DNA of 64,000 nucleotides, taken from assembly GCA_039000515.1 (NCBI GenBank), contig JBCFYV010009882.1, positions 57,091,277-57,155,276 of the forward strand. The letters are read 5' to 3'. Below the pieces are notes generated by a model. The model was not told the DNA's origin, did no database searches, and saw nothing but the letters and a program-made list of their open reading frames with translations. Both the position numbers and the translations under genes were made by a program. Shown piece by piece: positions 46,363 to 56,653 of this stretch (the first letter of the stretch is position 1; the number at the start of each line of letters is the position of its first letter). Source of the DNA: Timema cristinae. Its lineage: Eukaryota; Arthropoda; Insecta; Phasmatodea; Timematidae.

Positions 46363-46402
46363 TTGTATATAACCTAAACAGTTAGTAAGACGCGGTGCTA
46401 AG
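46363..46402 (+). repeat. SINE-type tail after LINE remnant
   Basis: GTATATAACCTAAACAGTTA, then GTAAGACGCGGTGCTAAG, about 90 bases after the LINE stop codon. It is the tail found at the end of SINE families A and B. It may be the natural 3' end of this LINE, or a separate tail-only insertion, since the related LINE copy at 20.6 kb lacks it. Confidence 0.7.
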
Positions 46403-46739
46403 AAACAATGTATTATTTACCTTAGCTATATTTGTTATAAATTTGAACAGCTAACGTTCAGAACAATCTATTTATAATTTATACTACTATTGATCAAATT
46501 ATTATGTTGGCCGTGAAGTAGACCTGTATGAATCTTTTTAAGGTATTAGCCCACCAACACAATGGTCTCAGGATCTATTAAGATGCCATAAATGTTTGTA
46601 TCTCTTTCTTTATCTATATGTGTGCATAATTTTATGTATATCAGATTGTACCCAATTTTAATGTAAATATATTTTACAATAAATCAAGTAGATAATAAGT
46701 CGCCTTTTAGCTATTTTCAGGATATTGAAAATTAGCATT
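46403..46739. other. No feature seen
   Basis: AT-rich spacer. Confidence 0.4.
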
Positions 46740-48110
46740 AAAATGTATAGGGAGGAACATCTTAGGGTAAATAATTTAAAAAAATTTTCAAAAAATTCAA
46801 AAATGTCTAAGTGTGCAGATAGGTTTATAAGTAAATCAAATCAATTAAAAAAATGGATAATTAAAATGGGTAACAAGTTTAAAAAGGGTTAGGTGAGCAA
46901 TAAGTCAAAAAGAGCAAAATAGTAAACATAATAAATATTAAAACCAATCTAATTATTTTAACAATTTTAACCCATTTAAATTTCGCCGTTTACCATTTTT
47001 ACCCTATTTATCCTTTATATCCAGGTTCTACCTTTTACCTCACTATTCATTTTAACCTGGTTTAACTTTTTCTACCCATTAGTTCTCTTTAATACTATCA
47101 CCCTTCTTACCCTGTTTACCGCTTATGTAAATTTAACGCATTTTTACCTGCTTTCCTGTTTGGTTGTTTTACCATTTTCACAACATTTATCTATTTAACT
47201 TTCAATATATTTTTTTAAATTTTTACCCCTTTTTCACTTTTTACCTTTTTTACCATCTTTCTCGATTTTGCCTTAGATTACCCTTTTTGACTTTTTTGCA
47301 GTTTTAATTTTTTATCCATTTCCATTATTGTTCTTGTACACTTTGTACCTTTTTAATCATTTTGATCCTCTTTACACCTTTAGTCTTTTGTATTATTTAA
47401 ACTTTGACAACTGTTTTAAGCCTCTTGCCCTTTGCCCTTTTGCCCATTTAATACCTTTTAAACCCTTAAAGATTAGTTATCCTTCTTATCCAGGTTGAAA
47501 TAATATAGGGTAAAAATTATATAAAGGTGAAAAAAGTTGTAGGAAATTGTAGAAAAGGATAAAAGGGCCCAAAAAAAGAGAAATTATATCTTATAAAAAT
47601 GTTTTTAAAAGGGGTAAAAAAGGGTAACAAAAAAAATTAAAAAGTTTTAAACGGACTCAAAAGAATAAAAGGGCAAAATAAGAAAAAATGTAAATATGGG
47701 AATATATTATAAATGGAGATAATGGCCAAAATTGCAAATATGACAAAAAGGACAAACATAACAAAAATGGTAGTAAGAGCCAAATGGACAAAAAAGATAG
47801 GTTATTAAAGGGAAAAAGGAAAGTTTGGTACAAATAAAATGTGTATAGAGGCTAAACAGTGTTAAAAGGATAGAAGGGATAAAATAGTTAATTATTACCA
47901 ATAGGAAAAAATGTCAAAATGATCAAAAGGGTAAAAGGAGAAGAAAAAATTACCAAAAGCAAACCAAGTGAAAAGTGTTTTTTAAGGGTAATAAAGTAAA
48001 AAAAATGGTAGAAGTGTAAAATGGTTAAAATGTGTAGATTTGGTAAAAGTGTATAAAGGGTAAAAATAATAAAAGGAGTAAAAAAGTGTAGAAAGGGTGG
48101 ATATTACATA
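46740..48110. repeat. Degenerate GGGTAAAA-type block with strand switch
   Basis: The top strand is purine-rich at 46740-46930 (AAAAGGGTTAGG, GGGTAACAAG), pyrimidine-rich at 46960-47480 (TTTTTACC, CATTTTTACCCTATTTATCC and so on) and purine-rich again at 47500-48110 (GGGTAAAAAAGGGTAAC, GGTAAAAGTGTATAAAGGG). The underlying motif is close to GGGTAAAA with an irregular 8-12-base spacing, and its orientation inverts twice. Open frames here (47707-47901, 47982-48179 minus) are low-complexity artefacts. Confidence 0.75.
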
Positions 48111-48519
48111 TAATACAAATTTTAAAATCCTCCTTCTATGTGTATAATAATATGTTTTTTCGAAAAAAGGTTTACACAAACTCGCATTGAACTACTGTAT
48201 TAAATAAAGTATTGAATCCATCCCATGGATTTAATATAACTTCATTTTCTCGTTTAGTTGACTAAGAAAATCAATTCAAAATTTAAAACTTTGTCTAAGT
48301 GGTGCATGTAAGATACTAATAATTAATTTCAGACCCCTGAGTGCGAAATATAATGCGCAGTGTTCTGGACGGACAGAGAGAGAAACTTTAATTTTATTAA
48401 TATAGATACATTACAAATATAATTAAACATAATATATGTTTAGTAAAATGGATTATTATTATTAAATATGACATGATATTTAAACAGATTAAATAAACAT
48501 AATAAATTTACTTCCTTAT
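48111..48519. other. No feature seen
   Basis: AT-rich spacer. Confidence 0.4.
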
Positions 48520-48870
48520 TCTATGGCATTAGAAACTGGAAAGTCCATTAATGCACTTATAAAAATGCGCCTACTATCTCTATCTTGAGCTAGTTCTATC
48601 CAGTCCAACAAGTTAAACCCTATTTAATTCGGGTCCATTCTAATATTATCCTCCAATCTCCGTCTAGTTCTTCTCACTGGTCTATTCCCATTGATTCTTC
48701 CAGTCAATACCCTGATTGATTATCTAGATTAATTTAATTCACGCTGCTTGCTTTGTCCACCGTAATTCACGAGACTTGTTTAACCTTTCAATATATTTTG
48801 AAATGTACAGGTTATATAGCTCATCATTATGCAATCTTCTCTATTTCCCATGATCCTTACCAATATTTAG
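48520..48870 (-). pseudogene. LINE C-terminal remnant, minus strand
   Basis: On the minus strand: NGNRPVRRTRRRLEDNIRMD (about 48700-48640), then LLDWIELAQDRDSRRIFISA and LMDFPVSNAI. This matches the arginine-rich GRPRRRWEDNI, DWI-LAQDRDRWR and MNLRVP C-terminal signatures of the LINE at 9.8-10.3 kb. Only the 3' end is present and stops interrupt it. Confidence 0.82.
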
Positions 48871-49244
48871 ATTATTTTAATAAAATAACTTTGAGAATCA
48901 TGTTAACTATACTTTTCTGGTCGTGAAATAATAGAATAATATAATATAATTTGTCTTACAGTTAGTGTGGATAAGAAAAAGTATATTTTCATTCATAGCT
49001 ATGTATTGTACAAACTCATTTTGTCAGAACATTGCAGTGACTTTTATTACTTTATTAAAATTGTAATTTAAAATATAAAATTTGATATAAAATTAGTTGT
49101 AAATATTTTAAAAGATTAAAAATTCGTTTAATGATAAATATAAAATTACATTTAAATTTAAAGATCTTTTTTATAAATAATTATATAGTTATTCACAATA
49201 AACATTATAGCATGTTATATATGTACTTTTATTTAAAATATAAT
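48871..49244. other. No feature seen
   Basis: Very AT-rich. Confidence 0.4.
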
Positions 49245-49290
49245 AAAATTATTTTGGAACCGTGTCTTACTAACCATTTGGGTTATACAT
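49245..49290 (-). repeat. SINE tail-only fragment
   Basis: The top strand reads GGAACCGTGTCTTACTAACC, then ATTTGGGTTATACAT: a reversed shared tail with no body. Confidence 0.65.
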
Positions 49291-49429
49291 TTATAATATA
49301 AATACTGCCATAATTAATTTATATATTGTTTTGAATAATAGTTGCAGTGCAATCTCACTTACCAAGCAAATGGTATTGCAGTTGATTTTTATATACACAC
49401 TGACTAAAACCATTGATCAATATTAACCT

Positions 49430-49470
49430 TTTTTTAACACCGCTTCTGACTACCTCTTCAGATTATAAGC
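49430..49470 (-). repeat. SINE tail-only fragment
   Basis: The top strand reads TAACACCGCTTCTGACTACC, then TCTTCAGATTATAAGC: a diverged reversed tail. Confidence 0.55.
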
Positions 49471-49544
49471 AATTAATGTATTCAAACCATCATATATGGA
49501 AGCATTGTCTAAGGCATCAATTTGCAATGGAGTGGGTTACTGGT

Positions 49545-49715
49545 ATTGATAATATTGTGATTAGAATCATGGTCGGAAATATTGAGTTAATTTTATTTTA
49601 TTTGTTCCAACCCTCCCTTCACGCAATTGCTGATACGTTACATCTAATTTCTATATGTCCTCTTCCTACCGCAACATTGTAATAGTGCGTATAACACGTA
49701 AGTATTGTATTACAA
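49545..49715 (+). mobile_element. Possible degraded SINE family A
   Basis: TTGTTCCAACCCTCCCTTCACG, ACGTTACATCTAATTTCTAT and AGTGCGTATAACACGTAAGT match the family A body and tail in order (TTTTCCACTCTCCCTCCACG; TTCACTTCCTCTAAATTC; GCGTATAACCCG). Confidence 0.45.
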
Positions 49716-50313
49716 AGAAAATGAAATAAATCCGATTGTACTAGTTCTCGACAAAATTAGATTAAATATAATCCCTTTTAATTTTACAAATTTATTATTA
49801 ACTTTATTTTTTATATATTAGTTTTTATAATTATATGTATGATTTCTTCAGTTATAGATGTAATTATTACACTTTGATTTTAAAAAAAGTATATTTTGGC
49901 AGTAGAACTTGACGAGTTTTAAGACTCCAATTTGGTTGAATTATTCGTGAGCTGACTTATTGAACAATGGCGCGCATATTCGGGGGTAGGAGGCATGGGA
50001 GCAAAGAGAAATTTCATTCCGAAGCGCAGTGGCCTAGATGTAATTGTTCCAGTTACCGCATAAAGTCAAGTCATCACCAGTCTTGTATAGTCATACTAGA
50101 AAACATTGGCTTTTATAAGGAAAAAAAAAATTAAATTTACACAAAATTATAATTACACTAATAGAGATTTCATATTAGTTTGGTAATGGTTTGAATTAAT
50201 TCCACTATTTTTTTTATTTTTCTAAAAGTATCTCGTATTTACCACATCATATTGTACACGTATATTACACGAACAAAGCTATCTTCTTAATTACAGAGAT
50301 ATAATTTTTACTT
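49716..50313. other. No feature seen
   Basis: AT-rich; one moderately G+C-rich spot near 49970-50030. Confidence 0.4.
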
Positions 50314-50551
50314 TAGCTCCACGTCTTAATACCCGTTCAGGTTATACGCTTATGCACTACTTACGCTAATGGTGATAAAGGTTAAATTTAGAGGAAGTGT
50401 AACCGCAATTTTGTGGAGGAAAAGTGGAAAACACTTAATGTAAACTAAAACCTCAGTACACCCCACCAAGACTCAAGCCTTGATCTACCCGTCATTAGCA
50501 GTTTAGTCTACTACTAGAGTCACGCGTTAGACTATGCGGCCTCCAAAGTGG
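50314..50551 (-). mobile_element. SINE family A2, minus strand
   Basis: Top strand: TAGCTCCACGTCTTAATACC (tail), GAGGAAGTGTAACCGCAATT, GGAGGAAAAGTGGAAAACAC, CTCAAGCCTTGATCTACCCG (B-box region reversed) and GACTATGCGGCCTCCAAAGTG (head start). The head replaces the A1 GGCGTAGTTGGCTAACGCGC with a GGCCGCATAGTCTAACGCG type. The body has the A2-specific extra T (GTGTAACC, not GTGAACC). Short TAATTTT sequences at both sides may be the target duplication. Confidence 0.85.
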
Positions 50552-51554
50552 GTAATTTTAAATTACTAGTTTAGAACTTCAAAATATATTAATATCATAG
50601 AAGATAAAATAAAGCCATAGTAAATTATGGTAATATCATAGAAGATAAATTAAAGCCTTAGTAATATTCGAAAACAATTTACTGACTATTTATTTTTTAT
50701 TTATATTTCCAACAGGAAAATACGGCCCTTACCTTAATAGTTGTTACTAGCATTGTATTAGTCTAATACTATCATTATTAATTTTAAGAATATAAGTTTA
50801 TTCAAACAAATAAATATTTACTAAAAATTGTAGTATTTATTTTGCCCTACAAAATGTATTCATATTATTTTATTACATTTGTTTTAGGTTTTTAGATAGT
50901 GAGTGTCCATTTTATACCCTCTACTGTAAGAAGTACTATATTAATTAGATAATTCATAAGAAGCTAAAATTTATTTTGCTTCAATAGCCCCAGGTCCATT
51001 ATTATTAACTGACTTAATTTTTAAGCAATCATCCAGGGTTGGATTTTTTGGACAAAAATAAATGATTGATTTTTTATAAATTCTTTAATTACTCATAGTT
51101 GATTTTATTATATCAAAAGCCATCTCTTTATCCGTGTTTGGTTTTTTAATAATAATATATATTTAAATTATATTTGAATTAATTACCTTAATTTAGTACC
51201 GTATTTGAAGTATTGGAGGATTTTCAAAACTAGAAATATAAGTAGGGTACGTTTTCTGAGTGCATAATAGAATTTAACAATCTTCACCCTTTACTCTTGC
51301 CCAGTCAGGATTTTAGGAATTTAATCCCTCCAATTACAGAAGCCGTGATGAAACATTCAAGATTCAGAGCGGCGCTCAGAGGGCATTATATTCTCTGTAT
51401 CTATATGTGTATGCATGTATGTGTGTATGTATATATTTATTTATACATGTATATAAGTGTACGGTACATTTGTAGTAAAATTGACTTCAAAGGACAAATT
51501 AATTTTTTTAAAGTACTTTAAATAGCCCAAACAATTAATTGAACGCTTAGGAGC
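50552..51554. other. No gene seen
   Basis: AT-rich. The open frame at 51297-51521 includes a short TATG-type repeat and no recognised domain. Confidence 0.4.
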
Positions 51555-52077
51555 ATACTTATTCCTATTCTACTCCTTATATGTATTTATATACATATAT
51601 TAGTTTTAAAAGTCATGATTATGATGAAACATTTAATGTGCACCAATAGTTAAAATTATATTTACATTATAACTAAACACATAATGTTAATCAATAGGTT
51701 ATATTATTTATTAATAGACATAATAATGTTATTCTTAAATTTGAAAGATAGTATGTTTAGATGGATATATCAGATGTAATGTTAACCCATAGTTATTTTA
51801 AAATGAATAAATAACATATATAATGAACATATGGGTTGAGTTGAACTATATATATTAATGATAATATGACTAGATATATAAGATCAACCAATAATTTTAA
51901 TTGTAGTATGAATAAATATTATCATCCAACAGGTTAAGTTGAACCAATAATTTAAATGATAATATGACTAAGCAGCATATAGTTTGTACCAATAATTTGA
52001 ATAAAAATCCGACTTAACATATAATATAGAACTATAGTCTGAATAGTTATAATAATAATAATTATTATTTTTTTATT
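51555..52077 (+). repeat. 523-bp tandem duplication, unit 1
   Basis: From ATACTTATTCCTATTCTACTC to GAACTATAGTCTGAATAGTTA plus an AT-rich joint. The unit is repeated immediately downstream with few substitutions. No coding content; internal short motif ACCAATAATTT recurs. Confidence 0.88.
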
Positions 52078-52239
52078 ATACTTATTCCTATTCTACTCCT
52101 TATATGTATCTATATACATATTTTAATTTTAAAAATCATGATTATGATGAAACATTTAATGTGCACCAATAGTTTAAATTATATTTACATTATGACTAGA
52201 CACATAATGTTAATCAATAGGTTATATTGTTTATTAATA

Positions 52240-52751
52240 TTGAATATTTTCCCCAAGTTTTATGTTTCTAGCTTAAGTGGTTTCAGAGATATAACTCAAC
52301 CCGAAAACCCCAACTCTTCCTTTTCACCATCTTGGGTGATTTTTTTGAAAAATCGTTGAAAACATTTTTTGATTTCTTAGGAAGAGTATTTTTCCAAAGT
52401 CTCAAGTTTCTATATAAAGTGGTTTCAGAGATATGCATGCTTATCAATAATGTTTTTACCCGGGTTTTCATCCCTTACGGACGCTAATATCGAAAATTCA
52501 TCGAATAATGGTTTTTTCGATTTTATATTAAGAACCTCAGACCAAATTTCATGTTTATATCTTGCGTGGTTTCGGCAAAAGCTTATCTTTTCAACCCCCT
52601 TTTTCACCCCTTTATGAGGTTGAAATTCACCAAATACCCTCTTATCGGATGCCCGCGGACTGAAAAGGACTTCCCTGCAAAATTTAAGATTATAGGTCCA
52701 GGGGCTCCTGAAATTCGGTGATGAGTAAGTCATACTGAGCTTTCATCATTG

Positions 52752-52822
<71 letters not shown>

Positions 52823-52825
52823 TAA

Positions 52826-52856
<31 letters not shown>
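52240..52856. mobile_element. 617-bp insertion with internal repeats and (TAA)n
   Basis: Absent from unit 1, so an insertion into unit 2. Four diverged copies of a motif like CAAATTTCATGTTTATAKCT, TNNAGTGGTTTCAGAGAT occur at about 52255, 52399, 52544 and 52680, a period of 136-145 bases. The block then ends in (TAA)n and (TTA)n runs of about 100 bases. The open frames here (for example 52425-52733, minus) follow the repeat and resemble no known protein. It may be a non-autonomous element; no termini are defined. Confidence 0.65.
52757..52856. repeat. (TAA)n then (TTA)n microsatellite
   Basis: About 60 bases of TAA repeat, then about 30 bases of its complement, able to fold back. Confidence 0.92.
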
Positions 52857-52860
<4 letters not shown>

Positions 52861-53169
52861 ATAATGTTATTCTTAAATTTGAAAGATAGTGTGTCTAGAT
52901 AGATGTATCAGATATAATGTTAACCCATAGTTATTTTAATATGAATAAATAACATATATAATTAACATATGGGTTGAGTTGAACTATATATTTTAATGAT
53001 AGAATGACTAGATATATAAGATCAACCAATAATTTTATTTGTAGTATGTATAAATATTATCATCCAACAGGTTAAGTTGAACCAATAATTTAAATGATAA
53101 TATGACTAAGCAGCATATAGTTTGTACCAATAATTTGAATAAAAATCCGACTTAACATATAATATAGAA

Positions 53170-53265
53170 CTATAGTCTGAATAGTTATAAGAATAAGAAT
53201 AATTATAATATTAATAATTATAATTATAATAATAATAATTATTATTATAACTATTCAGACTATAG
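53170..53265. repeat. Foldback with perfect 21-bp arms
   Basis: CTATAGTCTGAATAGTTATAA (positions 53170-53190, end of duplication unit 2) and its exact reverse complement (53245-53265) enclose 54 bases of AAT/ATT-rich sequence that is itself largely self-complementary. Confidence 0.9.
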
Positions 53266-53270
53266 ACTAT

Positions 53271-53424
53271 AACTTAGAAAAACTTGATTTTATAAAATAT
53301 TGTTTAATATAAATTGTATTTGTTTTTTAAGATCGTATGACTTTACAAACATAATGGATTGAATAGCAAGGCCAGTATATTTGATAATTACAGCAATAGC
53401 CGCACATAAATATCATATTGCTTG
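53271..53424. other. Probable body of the adjacent tRNA-SINE
   Basis: AT-rich sequence on the 3' side of the tRNA-like head that follows; it does not end in the tail shared by families A and B. Confidence 0.3.
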
Positions 53425-53530
53425 TATTTAAAAATGACACCTTGACACAGGACTCAAACTTGCAACCTTTGGCTTAGTATGGGAATGCTCTGACCACTGA
53501 GATATCCAGGAATCGTCCCGTGCCCAAGGT
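53425..53530 (-). mobile_element. tRNA-derived SINE head, third type
   Basis: On the minus strand: GGATATCTCAGTGGTCAGAG (A-box TCTCAGTGGTCAGAG) and, about 45 bases on, GGTTGCAAGTTTGAGTCCTG (B-box GTTTGAGTCC). Acceptor-stem pairing is not preserved, so a functional tRNA gene is unlikely. It is a tRNA pseudogene or the head of another SINE family. Confidence 0.6.
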
Positions 53531-53750
53531 CATTCTTCACTCATATTTTAAGACAGAGTCTGTGATGGACTTGCTGAAATCATCAGACACATGTATGTAA
53601 TCAATTATAACAGGTGCTTCATCTGGTGAGAATTAATTTCTTATAATGTTGTGGTCCATATCGATAAGTGCTTTAATTTTAAATGAACTGTAATTGACGA
53701 GTTGTAACAGTTCCTTATGTAGCACTGCAAATGCTTTATCAAACGTCATA
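53531..53750. other. No feature seen
   Basis: Spacer up to the TA target of the mariner. Confidence 0.4.
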
Positions 53751-55071
53751 CGAGGCACCTCCAGAAAGTAAGTGTACTGGTTACCCTATCGTGCTGTAAT
53801 TTTTTTTCCCCAAGGTTGGCAGGTGGTAGTGGGGTTCTTCTGATCACAATGAGCAAAGGCGGACCTCGTTATTATGAAAACTCGCCTTGTAGTGTCCGTT
53901 TGTGTGAAATATGACGATAAGAAATAACGACAAGTGCGAGGTGCACGCTGTCATCAGGCTCCTTCTAGCTGAAGGAAAAACCCTGACTGAAATTTTTTCA
54001 AGGTTCAAAACTGTTTATGGCGAAGGTGTTATGAACCGAACGAACGTGTTTAAGTGGTGTCATGAGTTTAATGAAGGCAGAACAAATGTTTATGACGATC
54101 ATAAATGTGGAAGTCCTTACATCTTGACCGAAGAGTTGGTGCAAAAAATCGAGAAAACTGTTCGTCAAGACCACCAATTGAAAGTGGATGAAATTTTTTC
54201 GATGTTTCCACAACTTTCCAGATCTCTCTTTCAAGAAACAATTACAGAAATGCTGGAATTTCGAAAATTGTACGCAAGATGGGTCCCAAAACAACTGACA
54301 GAGCAGCACAAAGTGAATTGAGTCGCTAGCGCTCGCGAGTACCTTGAGCGATTTGAATTGGAAGGTGAGGATTTTCTGTGCTCGATTAATACTGGAGATG
54401 AAACCTGGGTGGCTCATTACATTCCTGAGACAAAAAGACAGTCATCACAGGGCGGAACACAAGTTCCTTATCTGCCAAAAAATTCAAAAACTTAATTTTG
54501 GGCAAAAAAAATCGTGGCGACTATGTTTTGGGACCGAAAAGGGATCATTTTGATTGAATTTCTGCCTCAGGGGGAGACCATTAATGCAGCACGATACTGT
54601 GAGACCCTAAAAAAGCTCAAGAGAGCAATTCAAAATAAACGGAGGGGAATGTTGACGAAGGGAGTGAGCTTGTTAAACGACAACGCCCGCCCGCACACAG
54701 CCATCGCCACCAAGGCGCTTTTGGACTCTTTCGTTTGGGACATTTTGAATCACCCCGCATACTCCCCTGACTTGGCGCCTTCAGACTTTCATCTTTTAAC
54801 CTCTCTGAAGACTCACATAGGTGGAAAAAAAAATTTCAACCGACGAGGAGGTGAAACAGGAGGTCCTGAAATGGAAGAAGGAGATGGCGGGAAAATTCTT
54901 TGAGGAGGGCATCAGAAAGCTTGTGCCACGGCTCACAATCTGAATATAACGGGAAGGCGACTAGGTGGAGAAATAACTGACATATTTACCAACAAAATCC
55001 TGTAATTTTGTTTTAAATACAATTTTTTTTTAAATAGAAAAATCGAGTAGTCTTACATTATGGACGCCTCG
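53751..55071 (+). mobile_element. Mariner transposon, nearly complete, 1321 bp
   Basis: Flanked by TA at 53749-53750 and 55072-55073, the target duplicated by mariner. The left end CGAGGCACCTCCAGAAAGTA and the right end (reverse strand) CGAGGCGTCCATAATGTAAG form imperfect terminal inverted repeats of about 28 bases. Length, TA duplication and a single transposase frame fit the family (about 1.3 kb). The transposase is disabled by two stops and one frameshift. Inverted-repeat ends are readable, so it could still be bound in trans. Confidence 0.95.
53911..54943 (+). pseudogene. Mariner transposase (D,D34D), disabled
   Basis: One plus frame from ATG 53911. Residues 1-100 carry the paired helix-turn-helix with the mariner signature NVFKWCHEFNEGRTNVYDDH. 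First catalytic D in TGDETWVAHY (residue 163), second in LLNDNARPHTA (residue 257), third in YSPDLAPSDFHLL (residue 292), with exactly 34 residues between the last two, the D,D34D arrangement of mariner. In-frame stops occur at codons 137 (54319) and 195 (54493). One extra A in the nine-A run at 54825-54833 shifts the frame before the C-terminal FFEEGIRKLVPRLTI, which ends at TGA 54941. All catalytic residues remain. It encoded a cut-and-paste transposase acting on the flanking inverted repeats. Subfamily not assigned. Confidence 0.95.
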
Positions 55072-56429
55072 TACATCCATTAGCTAAGACGGCGTGTTGG
55101 AAGCAGTTTTGAATATTGGTTATTGCCACCCTCCACAATGCCTTTTTGGCAAATGGTATCACTAAGTAAACAAACCTCTATGTATTGCTTTGCTACAGCT
55201 CCAGTATGATTTTTAAACCCTTGTAGTGGTGTGTAGTGGCTGTATGCAATAATTTTTTTGTCCTTTTACCATTCCATAATTTTCACATTTTCGTGTTTTA
55301 CCAAAATAAAAACGATCAAATGTAAACCTTTCTTCAATATCTACGCTCAAACAGCCATACAGGTTGTTTTTCAAAGTATTAATATTATAGAATTAAATAT
55401 GGTATTGTACGTTATAATTTTTGATTAAGTAAAATAAAAAGTGATGATTCATAATAAATTAAATTTTCAGAACATATTGACATGTATGTGGCTAGGAAAA
55501 GTAAACTAGCTTAGTTACAGCTTGTTGATAACTACAACCTATTCCAATAAATCCAGATTGATTGTTTATTTAATAGTAAAGAAAATTAATTACAATCTTA
55601 GTTTTATTTGAGAACACAGGATTTTTCTAAAATTCAGCTTGATATTTTTCTTGGTTTTGGACAGACCTGAGGCAATAATCACGCAGTATAAGGTGTATAT
55701 TGATGTTAAAAAAATGATTTTGTGTCTATTCAAGTTTCCCTTAGCTCATGTGCTAATCTATGTTATCTAGTTTATAAGTTATCACCATATATCTTCACGT
55801 GTTTAAGGTAAAGAAAATAAATCCGAGATGCACATATTAACGTAAATCTCGTAAATCTGTGCCAGGTGTAAGCTATTTTGCTTGTTTTATTTGTGAAACT
55901 GAAAGAGTTACTACGTGGTCTAAGTTGTCAGGTCCATCCAAACTATATATAATAAATACACATTCATTTCCTTACTCCTTGGTTTTCTATGATAATAATA
56001 CAAATATTCACATGTATGTATTTTGAAGTAATTCACACCGGCAGCCAAGCCGCCTAAGGCGTTAGGGTCTCAGCGTAGGTAAAAATATAACAAATAAGCC
56101 TGAAGTGCACATATTTAAACATCCCAAATTCCTTCGCAAAACATATTGTTCTTTAAGTAATATTAGATACACAAATACACAATATATTATTTATATGGTT
56201 ACTACCTTGCTTACTCTGGAGTTTAAAGTGTCTTATAAAGGAAAAAGAAACCTATTTGTTTGAATATTAATTATCTATTTAAGTGTACGATCAAATAAAG
56301 TATTCTGTGGAACGTTGCCTATGTGTAGTTTTTATTTGTCGAATAAACATGATTCGCCTACTGATGTGAATACAAAACAACCATTACAAAATATATTATA
56401 ACTACTATTTGGATGGTTCTTATCCCTCC
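55072..56429. other. No gene seen
   Basis: AT-rich; no recognisable gene or repeat. Confidence 0.4.
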
Positions 56430-56653
56430 ACTTTACTACCCGTTATGTACTATTTACTCTAATGGTTTTATTAATTAGGAAGGATATATTTAGAGGAAGT
56501 GTAACCAGATTTATGTTGAAGGGCGAGTGAAAAACCATTTTGGAAAACACACCTCAGTCCACCTCACTTAGATACTAACCTTGATCTCTCCATCATCGGC
56601 AGTCTAATCTACTGCGATAGTAGTGCCTTAGACCATGTGTCCACCAAAGAAGG
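56430..56653 (-). mobile_element. SINE family A2, minus strand
   Basis: Top strand: CTTTACTACCCGTTATGTAC (tail shortened, part of GGGTTATACGC lost), GAGGAAGTGTAACCAGATTT (A2-specific extra T), AAGGGCGAGTGAAAAACC, CTAACCTTGATCTCTCCATC, CTACTGCGATAGTAGTGCC and CATGTGTCCACCAAAGAAGG (head start). Diverged, no target duplication seen. Confidence 0.8.

Larger units (their letters stand above)
52078..53190 (+). repeat. 523-bp tandem duplication, unit 2, interrupted
   Basis: Same sequence as unit 1 in two parts, 52078-52239 and 52857-53190, split by an inserted block of about 617 bases. Divergence between units is low (a few substitutions per 100 bases by eye), so the duplication is more recent than most repeats here. 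Confidence 0.88.

Noticed and set aside
52425..52733. 102-codon minus-strand open frame
   Set aside because: It lies within the tandem 136-145-bp repeats of the inserted block and mirrors their sequence.
53998..54417. 139-codon minus-strand open frame
   Set aside because: It is the antisense shadow of the mariner transposase, which has clear family motifs on the plus strand.
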